A DNA stretch of 64,000 nt from Anisakis pegreffii (taxonomy: Eukaryota; Nematoda; Chromadorea; Rhabditida; Anisakidae), in assembly GCA_035041965.1 (NCBI GenBank), contig JAPYMA010000160.1, forward strand, positions 310,001 to 374,000. The letters are read 5' to 3'. Both the position numbers and the translations under genes were made by a program. Positions 1 through 10,900 of the stretch are shown piece after piece (within the stretch, counting starts at the first letter, position 1; each line of letters begins with the position of its first letter). Under the pieces are notes generated by a model, which did not search any database, was not told the origin of the DNA, and worked only from the letters and a program-made list of their open reading frames with translations.

Positions 1-29
1 TTTTATGAATGTGAAAATGAAAATTGAAG

Positions 30-2841
30 TTATCGCGTCTACCGAATGGCTTGTCGGTTGGTTCGTTGGACATGAATGGTGCCGTCTCTCAACTGCTAAT
101 CGCATTCCGTGCAGGTACTCGCTATGAACAACAACCGAACGAAGCCGGTCTTGTGCATCATCTGCGTAATGCAGTTGGTATCGATTCGAACAATTATCTC
201 GGCACTGAAATGTTGTGGCATTGTGGCAGTTTCGGTGCAAATCTTATGTCAACTTCATCGCGTGATTTGTTCATGGTGCAAATGAGTGTTCTTCGTGATC
301 ATGCATCCGTGGCACTATCGCTGTTGGGTGAGCTGGCACAACCGGCATTCAAACCGTGGGATTTGGAAGAAGTTTATGGAACACTTCACGCCGATCGTCA
401 ATATTTACAGCCATATGATATACTCCTTGAAAAACTTCATTCTGTACGCAACAGTTGTTATTTATTAAATGGAGAGATTTGCATTCTAACTGATTTTATA
501 GTTTATAACTTCTGTTATCGTCGTCATTTGGAAGCATCATTCTTCTTCGGATTTCAACTTATCTTCTCTTTTTGTAACACTTATCAAATTGTACTATTAA
601 AGAATGTGATTAAGTTTTCATTGAATAGACAAAGTCAGGATTAGGATTTAATGATCGGAATAAAAAGAGCCATTGGTGAGGTTTACATGATGTCAGGCCG
701 AATCAGCAATCTAATTATCAGTTCTTTTTGAATTCCAGGCTGCTTTTCGTAATGGTCCTCTCGGCAATGAGTTGTATGCCAAGAAGTCAAAAATAGGCAA
801 GATTACTTCCAAGCAGCTACTCAATTTTGCGGTTTGTTTTGTTTAAGTATTTGATTTTTATCCGGAAGCAATGAATTGGAACAAAAGTAAGTTCGCTTCA
901 AAATGAGTAATATTGAGCTGTTTTACTTCTTTGTAACAACAACTAGTTGAGTTCACTGTACACTCGAAGTTTCGAGTTGTGATTTGTGTTGTTAGTGAGT
1001 AGAAGGGTTTGTAACGCTGTTGACGTTGCGTTATCTCATTATTTGTGTCTTTGAAAAGTGATGCATTCATTCAGTCATCACGATTGGTTAGTGGTAATGC
1101 AGTATTGGTTGGAGTAAATGTGACACATCAGCAAATACTGGATTACGCATCAACTCAGTTGAATATTACTGAAAATAACGCCAACCCAATTGTACCATCC
1201 AAGTATCGTAGCGGTGAGGTACGTCATAATTCAACTATGCAATTAGCACACGTGGCTATCGTTGGTGAAGGAGCATCGTTACAAGATCATAAGGTTATTA
1301 TTGTTTTATTGATGTTTCATTGAATTATAATAACAATTCAGATCCTATTGTCGACTGTTCAAACTCATCACAGTTATTGTTTAAATTATCCCTTAACTGC
1401 TAAGCTAGCTGATAAGATTACTATACGTCAGGGTATGGCCACACAAGCGGTTCTGAGTGCAGCTTTGGCGAATGGACCTTCAACGAAGTATTCATCTGGA
1501 CTTGGCCATGGTGTCGTTGCAGATGCAGTTTATGTTCGTTTATGATGAATACTTTTATGAACTTCAAATTTACAAGATGAAGTTGAATGATTGATTAAAT
1601 GAATTTGCACATTTGATCGATTGCGAATAGTTTATAGCATTTTTTCGACTTGCAGAAAGCATCTGGTGGAAACATGGCGGCAGTATTACCAATCAACGAG
1701 GTGCATTCAGATGCAGCGCTTGTTGGTGTGTACTTGGTCTCGAGTGGGGATAACATTGCACCTTTGGTGACAACCGCATTTAATGCACTGAAGTCGTTTC
1801 AAATCAGCGAAAATACATTGAAAGCTGCAAAGTCTGTTCCCTCCATACAATACTTCATTTTGTAGTATTTACGGTTTAACAGTCGCCTTATTACCAACAT
1901 AAAAACGAGCGACGACAAAGACTGTTGAATGTAGTGTACTGATGTCATTGGAACGAAGATAATTGATCGTTTCAGAACGCATCATCTTGATGATTTCTTA
2001 TTGACTCGCATTTAGTCAAGCTCTGCATGGTTGGATGTACATGCAGTGGTTTATTGTGACGATGTTCTATTGCTGTGAACAATTGTTTTTGGAAAATATG
2101 AGCAGTGTTACTGTAATTGCAGATTATGTGCCGAAATGGATGCGTTAACTGCATGCGAATCATCTTCAACGGTTGCTGTTGATCGTGCAGCACAAATTTT
2201 GGCTTGCGGACATACAATGTCGGCCAGTGATTTTATTGGATCAATTAGAAATGTAACACTGGACGATGTTAATAAGGTTATTATGCTTTATTTGTTAACT
2301 AAATCAATCAACATTTCATTCTTCTCTCGTTTCCTTCTTTTATTCAAACACGAAAGACAGTATTCGTGTTTTGTTTTGTCCAAAGGAAATGCCTATGTTT
2401 CGTTGCAGCTTCATAGTTTATGAACTACGTAATATGCATTCATTGCAACATTAGTTGTCTTTTCCTTCAAAAACCTTTCATCACATTGACTCTTTGAGAA
2501 ATTTTAATCGTTTCCTGTTCGTTGAAGTTGTCTCGTTTTATTTTCGTGAATAATTCATTCCTCAATTATTCAGTCCTCTTTGCTGCACGTTGATGAGTGT
2601 TTACCCCGTCGCTAAAAATAAGTTAGTATGACACTTCTAGATTAATGCATGACAAGTGATTCGTAAAATTCATATTGATTGTTTCGTTGTGAATATTATG
2701 TCCGATAATACAACTCGCTTCTCTTTTTTATTTGACCGTCATTTGAAGTTACGTTTTCAGGCAGCCCAAAAGTTGGCAAGAAAGGTTACGATGGCTTCCC
2801 ACGGGAATATTTCTCAAGTGCCATATTTGGATGAACTTTAA
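30..2841 (+). CDS. ucr-2: Ubiquinol-cytochrome c reductase core protein 2 (complex III), 5' end outside window
   Basis: Inferred exons: 30-443, 739-831, 1075-1293, 1432-1527, 1656-1831, 2123-2276, 2761-2841 (stop 2839-2841). All joins keep phase and give about 410 residues, close to a full core protein 2 without its mitochondrial presequence, which should lie in an exon left of the window. The first exon matches the family: LPNGLSV, then NGAVSQLLIAFRAGTRYE and GLVHHLRNAVG. Later landmarks are RLVSGNAVLVGVNV and the AAQKLARK C-terminal helix. It is an M16-peptidase-like fold without the zinc-binding HxxEH, as expected of core 2, a structural subunit on the matrix side of complex III in the inner mitochondrial membrane. 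Exon 5 appears to use a weak donor (GTCTGT); phase supports it because AA joins A to restore a lysine codon before LCAEMDA. A possible poly(A) signal is at 3210-3215. Start of the first exon (27 or 30) is uncertain. Confidence 0.9.
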
Positions 2842-4170
2842 TAAGATCTTCTCGAAAACAGTTTGGCATTCGAAGGGCATCAACCATATGATCGACTCGC
2901 TTGAAGCATCATTTCGGTTTTATCGGCTCGTGAACAGCAATGTTCAGAATTCATATAATCGATAACCTCATGTATTAATAACTTGTGCATACTACGTACA
3001 TTTGGAACTTGAAATAGTTTTCTAGATGCTTGATGATAATTCATAAAGTAATCACCTCAACGAATCTCTTTTTCAGTTTGATGAATGTGCCCGTTTTTAT
3101 TATTCTTTCGAGTTTTCTAATTATAATTTGCACTGTTTTACGTCGGTACGTTGTGATAAGTTTATCAGTGCGCAAAACCGAACTAGCATTCAGAGAATGG
3201 AATGTGATGAATAAAGAAGGAATGATCTTATTCTGAGTTGATGAATTTTTCACGAATGTACAATTAAAATGAATCTTATATCGATTATTCGAAACACCCT
3301 TATAATCTGCGATTGTAATCATTATTTTCCTTATTTACTTATATCTCGTATTTGAATTATACTCTACGATTCATTAATGCCGATATTGGTGTGACAAGGT
3401 TGTAGTTGTATACACTGTAAGTGAATTGCTATATTAGATATATTTATATAGAATAAACATTCAAAGAAGTCAATTGATCAGAATAAAGTTGAACTTGCAT
3501 AGTGAGATTGGTTGGACCGAGTTGGAGCGCACGTAGATTAATTGAAACCGATAAAATCACCATAAATTTCAAAAAACCAGAAGAACTTTTTAAAGGTTGT
3601 ATTAAATTGACAGTGGGATGAGGATTTGCTAGAAAAGAATAAGTGTATAAAGGTAATAAGACGACAGATTTATAAATGACCAACAAGAGCACCTGCAGCG
3701 ATTATGAGTGAATAAATGGGAAGCTTGAGAATGTTTGTTTCCCCACAAAACAGTGAGATAATAAGCAGCAAATTTTCGGAGTATCTTGGAGTGAAGCAAT
3801 TGAACAATTCAGTAAGAAGTATAAAGTGAATCGAATGTTTTGAAAGCGCATTTGTACTTAGTAGCACTTTATTTTAATGACTATAATAGATTGATTGAAT
3901 TTGATGCTACTCGTCAACTTAGTCACAGTTGTATATATAATTTTGCAAACTTGTTAATGTACACATGTTCTGATCAGCAATTTCACCTATGTCGATCGAT
4001 TACAACATATTTGATCGAGAAGATAATCTCGGAGTTATAAACTGAGAATAAGAACTTTCACGTCTATTTCAAGCAAATTTCGGAAAAAAAACTACGTCTG
4101 TTTTAGAAGAATTCATTCGGAGAGAGAGGTGATATGACTAGAGCGTTACTAACTGAAAAATTTATCATCT
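2842..4170. other. Intergenic region between convergent genes
   Basis: This holds the 3' end of the core protein 2 gene (AATAAA at 3210-3215) and the presumed 3' end of the bZIP gene on the other strand (a reverse-complement AATAAA at 3868-3873). Short open frames here are AT-rich and show no splice pattern or recognisable domain, so I see no additional gene. Confidence 0.5.
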
Positions 4171-5465
4171 TCAGAGAGTGCGTGAGCGAATTTCATTCAT
4201 GAAGTTTCTTAGGTATGTTATTTCGTTCTGTAACTCAGTTACACGATTTTTGAGTTTAGTATTATGAATCTCTAATTCAAGCATTTCGCGCTTTGTTAAT
4301 TCATGCTCTTCTCGTTTTCGTTTACGGTACCTTATTGCAGCGGCTCTATTCAGCGCCTTCCTCTTCTTCACATCAGACTCGTCTTCAAACCGTAATGAGA
4401 TTCTTGACTGTTCTGATGAATCGTCCTGAAAGTTAACATTTAATATTACTGCTATTATAACCACAATCAAATATCATAAACCAATCTATACAAAAATGCA
4501 AACTAAACGAGTAAATGAGTACAATCGAAGAATAACTGCAGATATGAGTGAATAAATAGATACCGTAAACGATGACGATGATGAATTACAAGCAGATGAC
4601 ATTGACGATAAACATGAAAAACGTTCAATTTCCTCACATTCGCGAACAATTTCTTCGAAAATCTGTTTTGGTGAATAATCTCCAATAAACAAGTGTCGAT
4701 GTTGATCGAAACCAATATTTTCGCCATATTCTTGATAACTGCTTGAATTATATGTATTATACGCTGAATTTATATTTCGCTGTATTATTGAATCGTTTAT
4801 ATGAACTGAACTATGATCGTTTGATTGAACTCCATAATCGCTGTAGATGCTGTCGTCGTTCTCAACAAACACAACACGCTGAGGCCTAGAAGAAGCATTT
4901 CTTGAGAAATACGTTCGGTTTACATTTTGTTCATATCAAATTTGACTTGATCGAAAAATTCGAATGTATATTCTGAAAACAACTCGATCAGAACGACTTG
5001 GATAATGATTTCAAGTTATAATATATTATCTATGCGCATAACAGAGCGCTTCTTAGATGCAATCGGATTAGGTTTGCCTCAACAACGATTGATTCTTCAC
5101 TACACACTACTCTACTGATTTTCATTCCAGACCAAGCAGCACCTAAATTTTCACCAACAAAGTACAACAGAATCCGTAGCAACGAACAACTAAAACTTTA
5201 TTGATAGCTAAAATTAATCTGTGGGCACGCAAGAAATGTTGTTAATGTGGATCTTGAGGCATATTAGAATGGTTCAAATGACAACGAAAGCTCTTGGAGG
5301 ATTCACTGGTTTCAGATGAGAGCTAGGTAATGTTTTAACCGTTTGATAAGGAGTGGTTACAGAGTAGAATGCTTGATCTAGGCCGATCGTCTGAACTGAT
5401 CCAAAGTGATTTGACATGCTCATCATGTTCGGATAATTCGATTGTAATCCAACTATATTGTCCAT
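4171..5465 (-). CDS. atf-4: ATF4/ATF5-type bZIP transcription factor
   Basis: Inferred exons on the minus strand: 5465-5307, 4878-4564, 4425-4171 (stop at 4171-4173). All joins are phase 0 and give 242 residues. The last exon carries the bZIP domain, about residues 178-238: a basic region with the signature NRAAAIRYR (N184 to R192), where the Tyr in place of the usual Cys/Ser is characteristic of the ATF4 subfamily, followed by heptad leucines L209, L216, L223 and L230. The first two exons are Ser/Asn/Gln-rich and acidic in places, as expected of an activation region. Family knowledge: ATF4-type factors dimerise, bind CRE-like sites in the nucleus and drive amino-acid and mitochondrial stress genes. 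The start ATG at 5465 is chosen because exon 2 has no in-frame ATG; the CCA/GTGAAT donor and the CTCAG acceptor match in phase. The nematode orthologue is called atf-4 (formerly atf-5); orthology is inferred from the bZIP only. Confidence 0.82.
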
Positions 5466-5504
5466 TGCTGCGTTGCAATCAATCGCGATGGTAACCTGTA
5501 CAAA

Positions 5505-5569
5505 TCACAAATTATTGTTCAAAATTGACATAAATTATTAAGAGAATGAGCAAAATTTCGAATACTCAT
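5505..5569 (-). promoter_or_regulatory. Candidate upstream ORFs ahead of the ATF4-like start
   Basis: Two short open frames lie just 5' of the ATG on the minus strand: 5569-5519 (16 codons, MSIRNFAHSLNNLCQF) and 5531-5505 (8 codons, MSILNNNL), overlapping each other. ATF4 family mRNAs are known to be controlled by upstream ORFs. Against this, a good acceptor (TTTGTACAG) lies between them and the start codon, so this stretch may be an intron of the 5' leader and not be in the mRNA. Confidence 0.25.
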
Positions 5570-6352
5570 TACAAGATTAGCATGGATGGTTCAAAATATC
5601 TCGATATTGTTTCTACCTCACATGTGTGAATCATGAAAAAACGATGATAGCTTATCATTTACAGCCGTTTTTCCTACACAACACAGTCATTTGTTTGTTT
5701 TCCACTCACACTGATTGCACATGATGTATCTTATATTGATTGACTATGACATCGCATAACGTATTCCTCCAATCTAACGACTAGATCTGATGGGTGAGCA
5801 GAACAAGATCAATCATGTACGGCAATAAATTAATGAGTTTTGAAGGGAAATAAATTGAATTGATTTCATTAGAGCAGCATTATTTTTGTACACAGAATGT
5901 AAATAATTATTTCAACTAAATTCATGGAAAGCTATTATTTTTACTGTAGATCCCATACGACTGCGTATATGCCCGTCTTATGTCCTGTCCTGCTTTCTAA
6001 TCAGTTTACTAAATCATTTATCAAATTAAGTTTATGATGTTAGACGGCAAATCAGCATGAATTTTTCGCCCTTAAATCCGAGTTGTATTAATATCTCAAT
6101 TTTATAGATACAAAGGATTATTTTTCTGCCTCACATTTCTGCCAAATCCATTAATAAGACTGTTTAATGCAAAATTTGCCTCCAACAATATTTTTTGCCA
6201 ATTTTCAACCCTACTCTATTCATGGTCTTCCTATTCAATGTGAGGAATATCACATATCATACGTATTACCAATAATGTACGTAACGCGCAACTTGGCAAC
6301 CAATGAGGGTGAAGGGTTGAGTTGAGGCTCGCACTTTTTTGTATTATGGATA
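5570..6352. other. Upstream region of the ATF4-like gene, no gene seen
   Basis: AT-rich sequence with only short open frames. It presumably contains the promoter and leader of the ATF4-like gene, which is transcribed away from here, but I cannot point to a specific element. Confidence 0.4.
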
Positions 6353-7240
6353 TTCAGTAATCGGATTACCGTAATCTCGCAGTTTAGGTCAAGAAGGAAA
6401 GGGGAGTGGCGTAACACACAACTAAAAAGCATTGGCCATCGCATGCATGAAGACAGTGTGCCACAATTCACTCCACACGTTAACAACTGCTTTCTCGAAC
6501 AAGGGGAAAAGATCCACGCTCAGCCCGAAAAAAAGAACCATTTCTCTTTTCCATTATGAGACACACTGTTAGATCCGTTGAGGTGGAGAACGACATGACA
6601 TAAACTAACATTCGAAATGAATTCGAAAATACAATTCGAAAATAAAAAAATAGAAAAAAAATACATCGACAAAAAAAATTCAAAAATTCAAAAATTCGAA
6701 AATACATCGACAATTCGAAATGAATACTCAGCCTAATATTATTTCATCTAATAAATGCACACGTTCGGCAATATTTTTCTCCAATTCAGAGATATTACAA
6801 GGTGGTAATCGTGGTTAACATGTTTAATAAAAGTGTTCGGCTTATTCACCAGCCTCAAGCAAAGTCCGAGCCCTGCACTCCACTATGGCTCACCACGGGC
6901 CCAAACCTCAGATTTACTGTGGTATCCATCCCATCAAACAATGAACTTGAATCTACAGGAATGAAGCTTATCCAAAGTTCGGGCGGTTTCTTGCAGCACG
7001 CACCAAAACAATAATAAATATTCTCCAAATATATCATCTCCTAACACAACGGTGAACATGCGTACGCATCACTCAAAAGTCGAACCGAAACGAACTTCTA
7101 TGACCAATTATACGTTTCAAAATGACGTAGCACAGATTCGTCGTGGACGGATTTGTCGGTCGCCCGTTCTGTGTGTGTTAAACTACGCCCCCTTTCTCGT
7201 TGACCTAAACTGTAGCATTTCCGGAAATCACCTCACTAAT
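6353..7240. repeat. Diverged inverted repeat, possible DNA-element remnant
   Basis: The stretch 6353-6420, read on the minus strand, and 7173-7240, read on the plus strand, are similar over about 65 bases. Both begin GTGTGTTA, share a CCCCTTTC-like block and TTGACCTAAACTG, and continue with a related purine/pyrimidine pattern. They face each other about 750 bases apart, the layout of terminal inverted repeats of an old, non-autonomous DNA transposon. The translated similarity (PFLLDLNC and PFLVDLNC on opposite strands) is a by-product of this. No clean target-site duplication was found and no transposase is visible inside. Confidence 0.4.
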
Positions 7241-7992
7241 GCTCTTCAGATCGTCTGCTTATTAACTGTCATTGGTGATTTTTCTAAGGATTACAAAAAA
7301 CGAGAACATTTAGATTTCATAATTTATTCGACGTTCGCATGAATTTATCATCATGAAATCTCCTCAGAAACATTGTTGGCAGAATTAAATTATGCCTTCT
7401 AGATATCTTCGTTTTATTGTCTTCAAACAACAAGAACTTAAAGCTAAACCAGTGTTCCAAATTAGGGTTATGTGAGAGTTACGGATTGAGAGCAGTGCTG
7501 AGTTTTGATGTTTGTTTTGGCGTCAACGTTCTCAGATGTTGCTTTCAGATGTGACCACTGTACAACTGGGGGTTGTTTCCAAAAAATTTTGCGTGGTCAT
7601 AGATAAATCTCGATTTGGGACCTAGAATTGGCGACAGAGTTGATTGAATTGACGAAACGAATGAAGACAGAATGAGACTGAATTAATGTAAAGTAGTGTA
7701 ATGAACAGAAGCCAAAACTCATTGCTGCGTTGAAGTCATGGTTTGAGCATTTGATTCAACAGAATCGCAGTAGTAATTTGGATGGTCAGGGCAATTCGAA
7801 TTGTTTTAGATGTATTGGTTCGAAATAGTGAAAATTAAGGTCTCTAAAAGTCGGAACAGGGCGAAGAAATTCTGATAACAGATTTGAAATCAGCGACAGT
7901 GATTCGATAAGATTCGATATTTTATTCGATGATGTCAACGAAAGTTCGATTTTGTTGTGACAGTAAATCGAGAATCCAATTGAAGGTAAAAA
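7241..7992. other. Region upstream of the TIM44 gene
   Basis: No convincing coding exon. Part must serve as the promoter and 5' leader of the TIM44 gene, whose start codon is at 7993. Overlapping open frames at 7922-8149 on both strands are shadows of TIM44 exon 1. Confidence 0.4.
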
Positions 7993-10900
7993 ATGCGGCG
8001 GTTAGCGATTGCATCAAATTTGTTATACCGTTGTCATCGCCAGGCACTGTATTCGCCTTCATCAAGTACCGCTTTGTACCGTTCAATATCACCTGGTTAT
8101 CGGAAGATAAACGCGCTGTCTGCGAACGACGGTGAGGTATGATTAACACAACTCTTCTAACTTCATCTTTTCCATATTGGCATATTTATCTCTACAGTGA
8201 AAGGTTTTGGTTCGCTTCTTCTCTCGACTATAATTGCATGATTTATGCCCACGCTTTTCAAACGTGCATAAACGTTAGAGAGGGCTCATGACGGAATGTT
8301 AATTATTTCTTACCGTTACTTGTCTCTGGTTAGAACTAATGTAGTACTCGGGTCATTCTCATACGTTAAAGGAAAGGTACTTTTTGAATTTCATTGCTTA
8401 GAATAGTGCTTCCTACTCGCTTTGAAAGTTATTTTCGCGAAAGTGCATTCAAGGCCTCAACAATGGTGGTTGGTTTTATCAGTATGGAATTCAGGACTAG
8501 GAGTGCTTATGAGTGGGTCCCGTCAGAAGGTTTTCAATGAGAATGTGATAAATCAAGGTCAAGTTCCAACAGCCGTTATATTCTCAAAATTACTGAAGAG
8601 TGGTACGAGATAGTCCCCTGAAGCATTCGTTCCGAAATTATCGCAGGAAACGACTGTTACTCCAATTAGGCGTTCTGTTCTGCTTCCCGATCGTTGTTTT
8701 GGACTCTAGGAACTGCATGTCATTGAAATTGCTAATTTTGCCTACTTTCCAAGATTGAGTCAGCTAAGTCCAAATTTCTGGAACTGATTGTGGTCATAAA
8801 CTGAAGTTTCAGTATATTTATTTGCTTTTTGTTGCCATGCTTTGCTGCTTACTAATAGAAATGAGCTGGGAAATAACGAAATGATTTGACTGAATCGAAT
8901 TTTCTTGATTTCAGATCCTTTCGTTTTAGGTTGAGCCTATGCTCGTAACTAGTCAATCATGAACATAAGTTGAAGAGCCCTGTAACTTTATACGTTCGGT
9001 TACACGTCATTGATGGTAGTTCGCTGAAACTTGCTTCAGTGGTAGAATGAACGGTAGTATCTGTCAGACAAAATGGCTCCATTTTTCTCCATAAAACTCT
9101 AGCAGTTACAATTGATACCTTAGACTACATTGGATAAATAACATTGGATGGTAAGTTTATTGTATTTGCAGTCATACAGCAGAACAGACGCTCAACGATG
9201 GTCCACTCAATGTCTGCGTCATTACAGTTCATCGTCAGCTGATAGGAAGAGTTTTCTGGCGAGTCTTATTGAGAACGTGAAGGAAGAGTTTGAAAAGAAC
9301 AAAGAACTGCAGGTGAGAATTTCAATCAGTCATTTATGAAAGCCAGTCTCGTGAAGAAATTCCTCCACAGGTTGATAGCAAAAACACGGAGTGGTATTTT
9401 GAATTGTTATTTAGCAGTTTATTGCGAAACTATCTGTCCATTTCACAACACTCGTTATCAAATCAAATTGCTTTCCATGCTCCAAGTTCAGTTATGTTGA
9501 TCGTGAAATTTTTGCATATTCCATCTTTGGAGCTAATTGTATTCACGAAAGGCTACTGAATTACTTTATGTCACAGTGTTACTCTTGTTCAATGACAGAG
9601 CTCCTCAAGAATAATTTTTCCCGCAAACTTTTGCAGTTGGGTTGTGTAGGTTGTGCACATTCCTGATTATTTCTTATGATGGTTTATTTGCTTGTTGAAA
9701 CTTTGCAAACTGTTGAATTGGAAGACTTCAGCAGACTTATTTAGAAGACTTAGTTCTGTGTTATTTCTCTTTTCAAAAACTTTTCTCATCAACTGCATTC
9801 TTTTGGTTCACTTAATTTGAAGTGGTTAATGGAAATTGCTGTTTGAGAGCACATGATCAGTTAAAGATCTTCGTTTACGCGTAATGAAATTGTTCACGTT
9901 AAATTTTCTTCTGTTGTTCGTCGAGTTCGTTGTATTTACTGGAAGAATGAAGTCATAATAAAGAATTTTTACAGGAGAACAAAAAGCAGTTGGATCAGAG
10001 ACTCAGAGAGCTTAATGACAGTGAAGCACTTAAGGATGCTCGAAAAAAATTCGTCAGTCGTCTCTTTGTTAAATTTATTTATTTATTTTTTAATTAATTT
10101 TTATTCCAAACTTTTCAAAGTATTTGAAAATTAGTTAACCCTAACAACGGGTATTCTATTAAATCATATTTTTTATTTATCGAATATATTGTTCAGTGAC
10201 AATCGTGCTTTTATTTTTGGGGACCAATTTCCTCATTACTATTTGTTTGTTTGTTTATTGACTCACTCACTCTCGATTATGATTCTTTTAAAAAGTCAGT
10301 TTAGGAGCTGGTAGAGCAGGAAACAATGAGAAGTTCAGAGGTGATCCAAAAAAAGCTAAGTGAAATCAAGGATCATATGTCTCAGGTATTTTCTTTACTC
10401 CATCTTATGACACTATGATTTGCTGTTTTGCACTCTTTGCAGCTGTACGCAATTTATTTTCAGATGATAGCCGAAATACAGAAAACAGAAGCTGGTAAAA
10501 AGCTTTCAGAAGCTGCGGAAGAGGCTTTGAAACAGGCTCGTCTAGCTGCTGAATCTCTTGAAAAAGCAGCTGAGCAGATTGGTGATACACAAATATATCA
10601 GAACGTTAGTCAAGTAAGTTTATCCACTTATTTTTATTACATTGCTTTCGTATATTTCCGCTCACACAGTTTAGATTCTGTATTTCTGTCATTTTCGAAT
10701 ATTTGTGTTTTAGTCCATTTCGATTGTTTTTCGAGTGAGCTTCTATGCTTTATTCGCTTTTGATGTGCATTGGTTAGTACTCAGTGACTCATTGCAGACT
10801 GTGAAAGTGGTCAAAGAAGAAATTGATGACATCACTGATGTTACAATGTACTCTAGGCCAGGTGATTTGCATTTCAGCTCTCATTTTTAAGTGTCAGTTT

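Noticed and set aside
6480..6713. Minus-strand 77-codon Phe-rich frame
   Set aside because: It is a translation of a low-complexity A/T-rich AATTCGAAAATA-type tract, not a gene.
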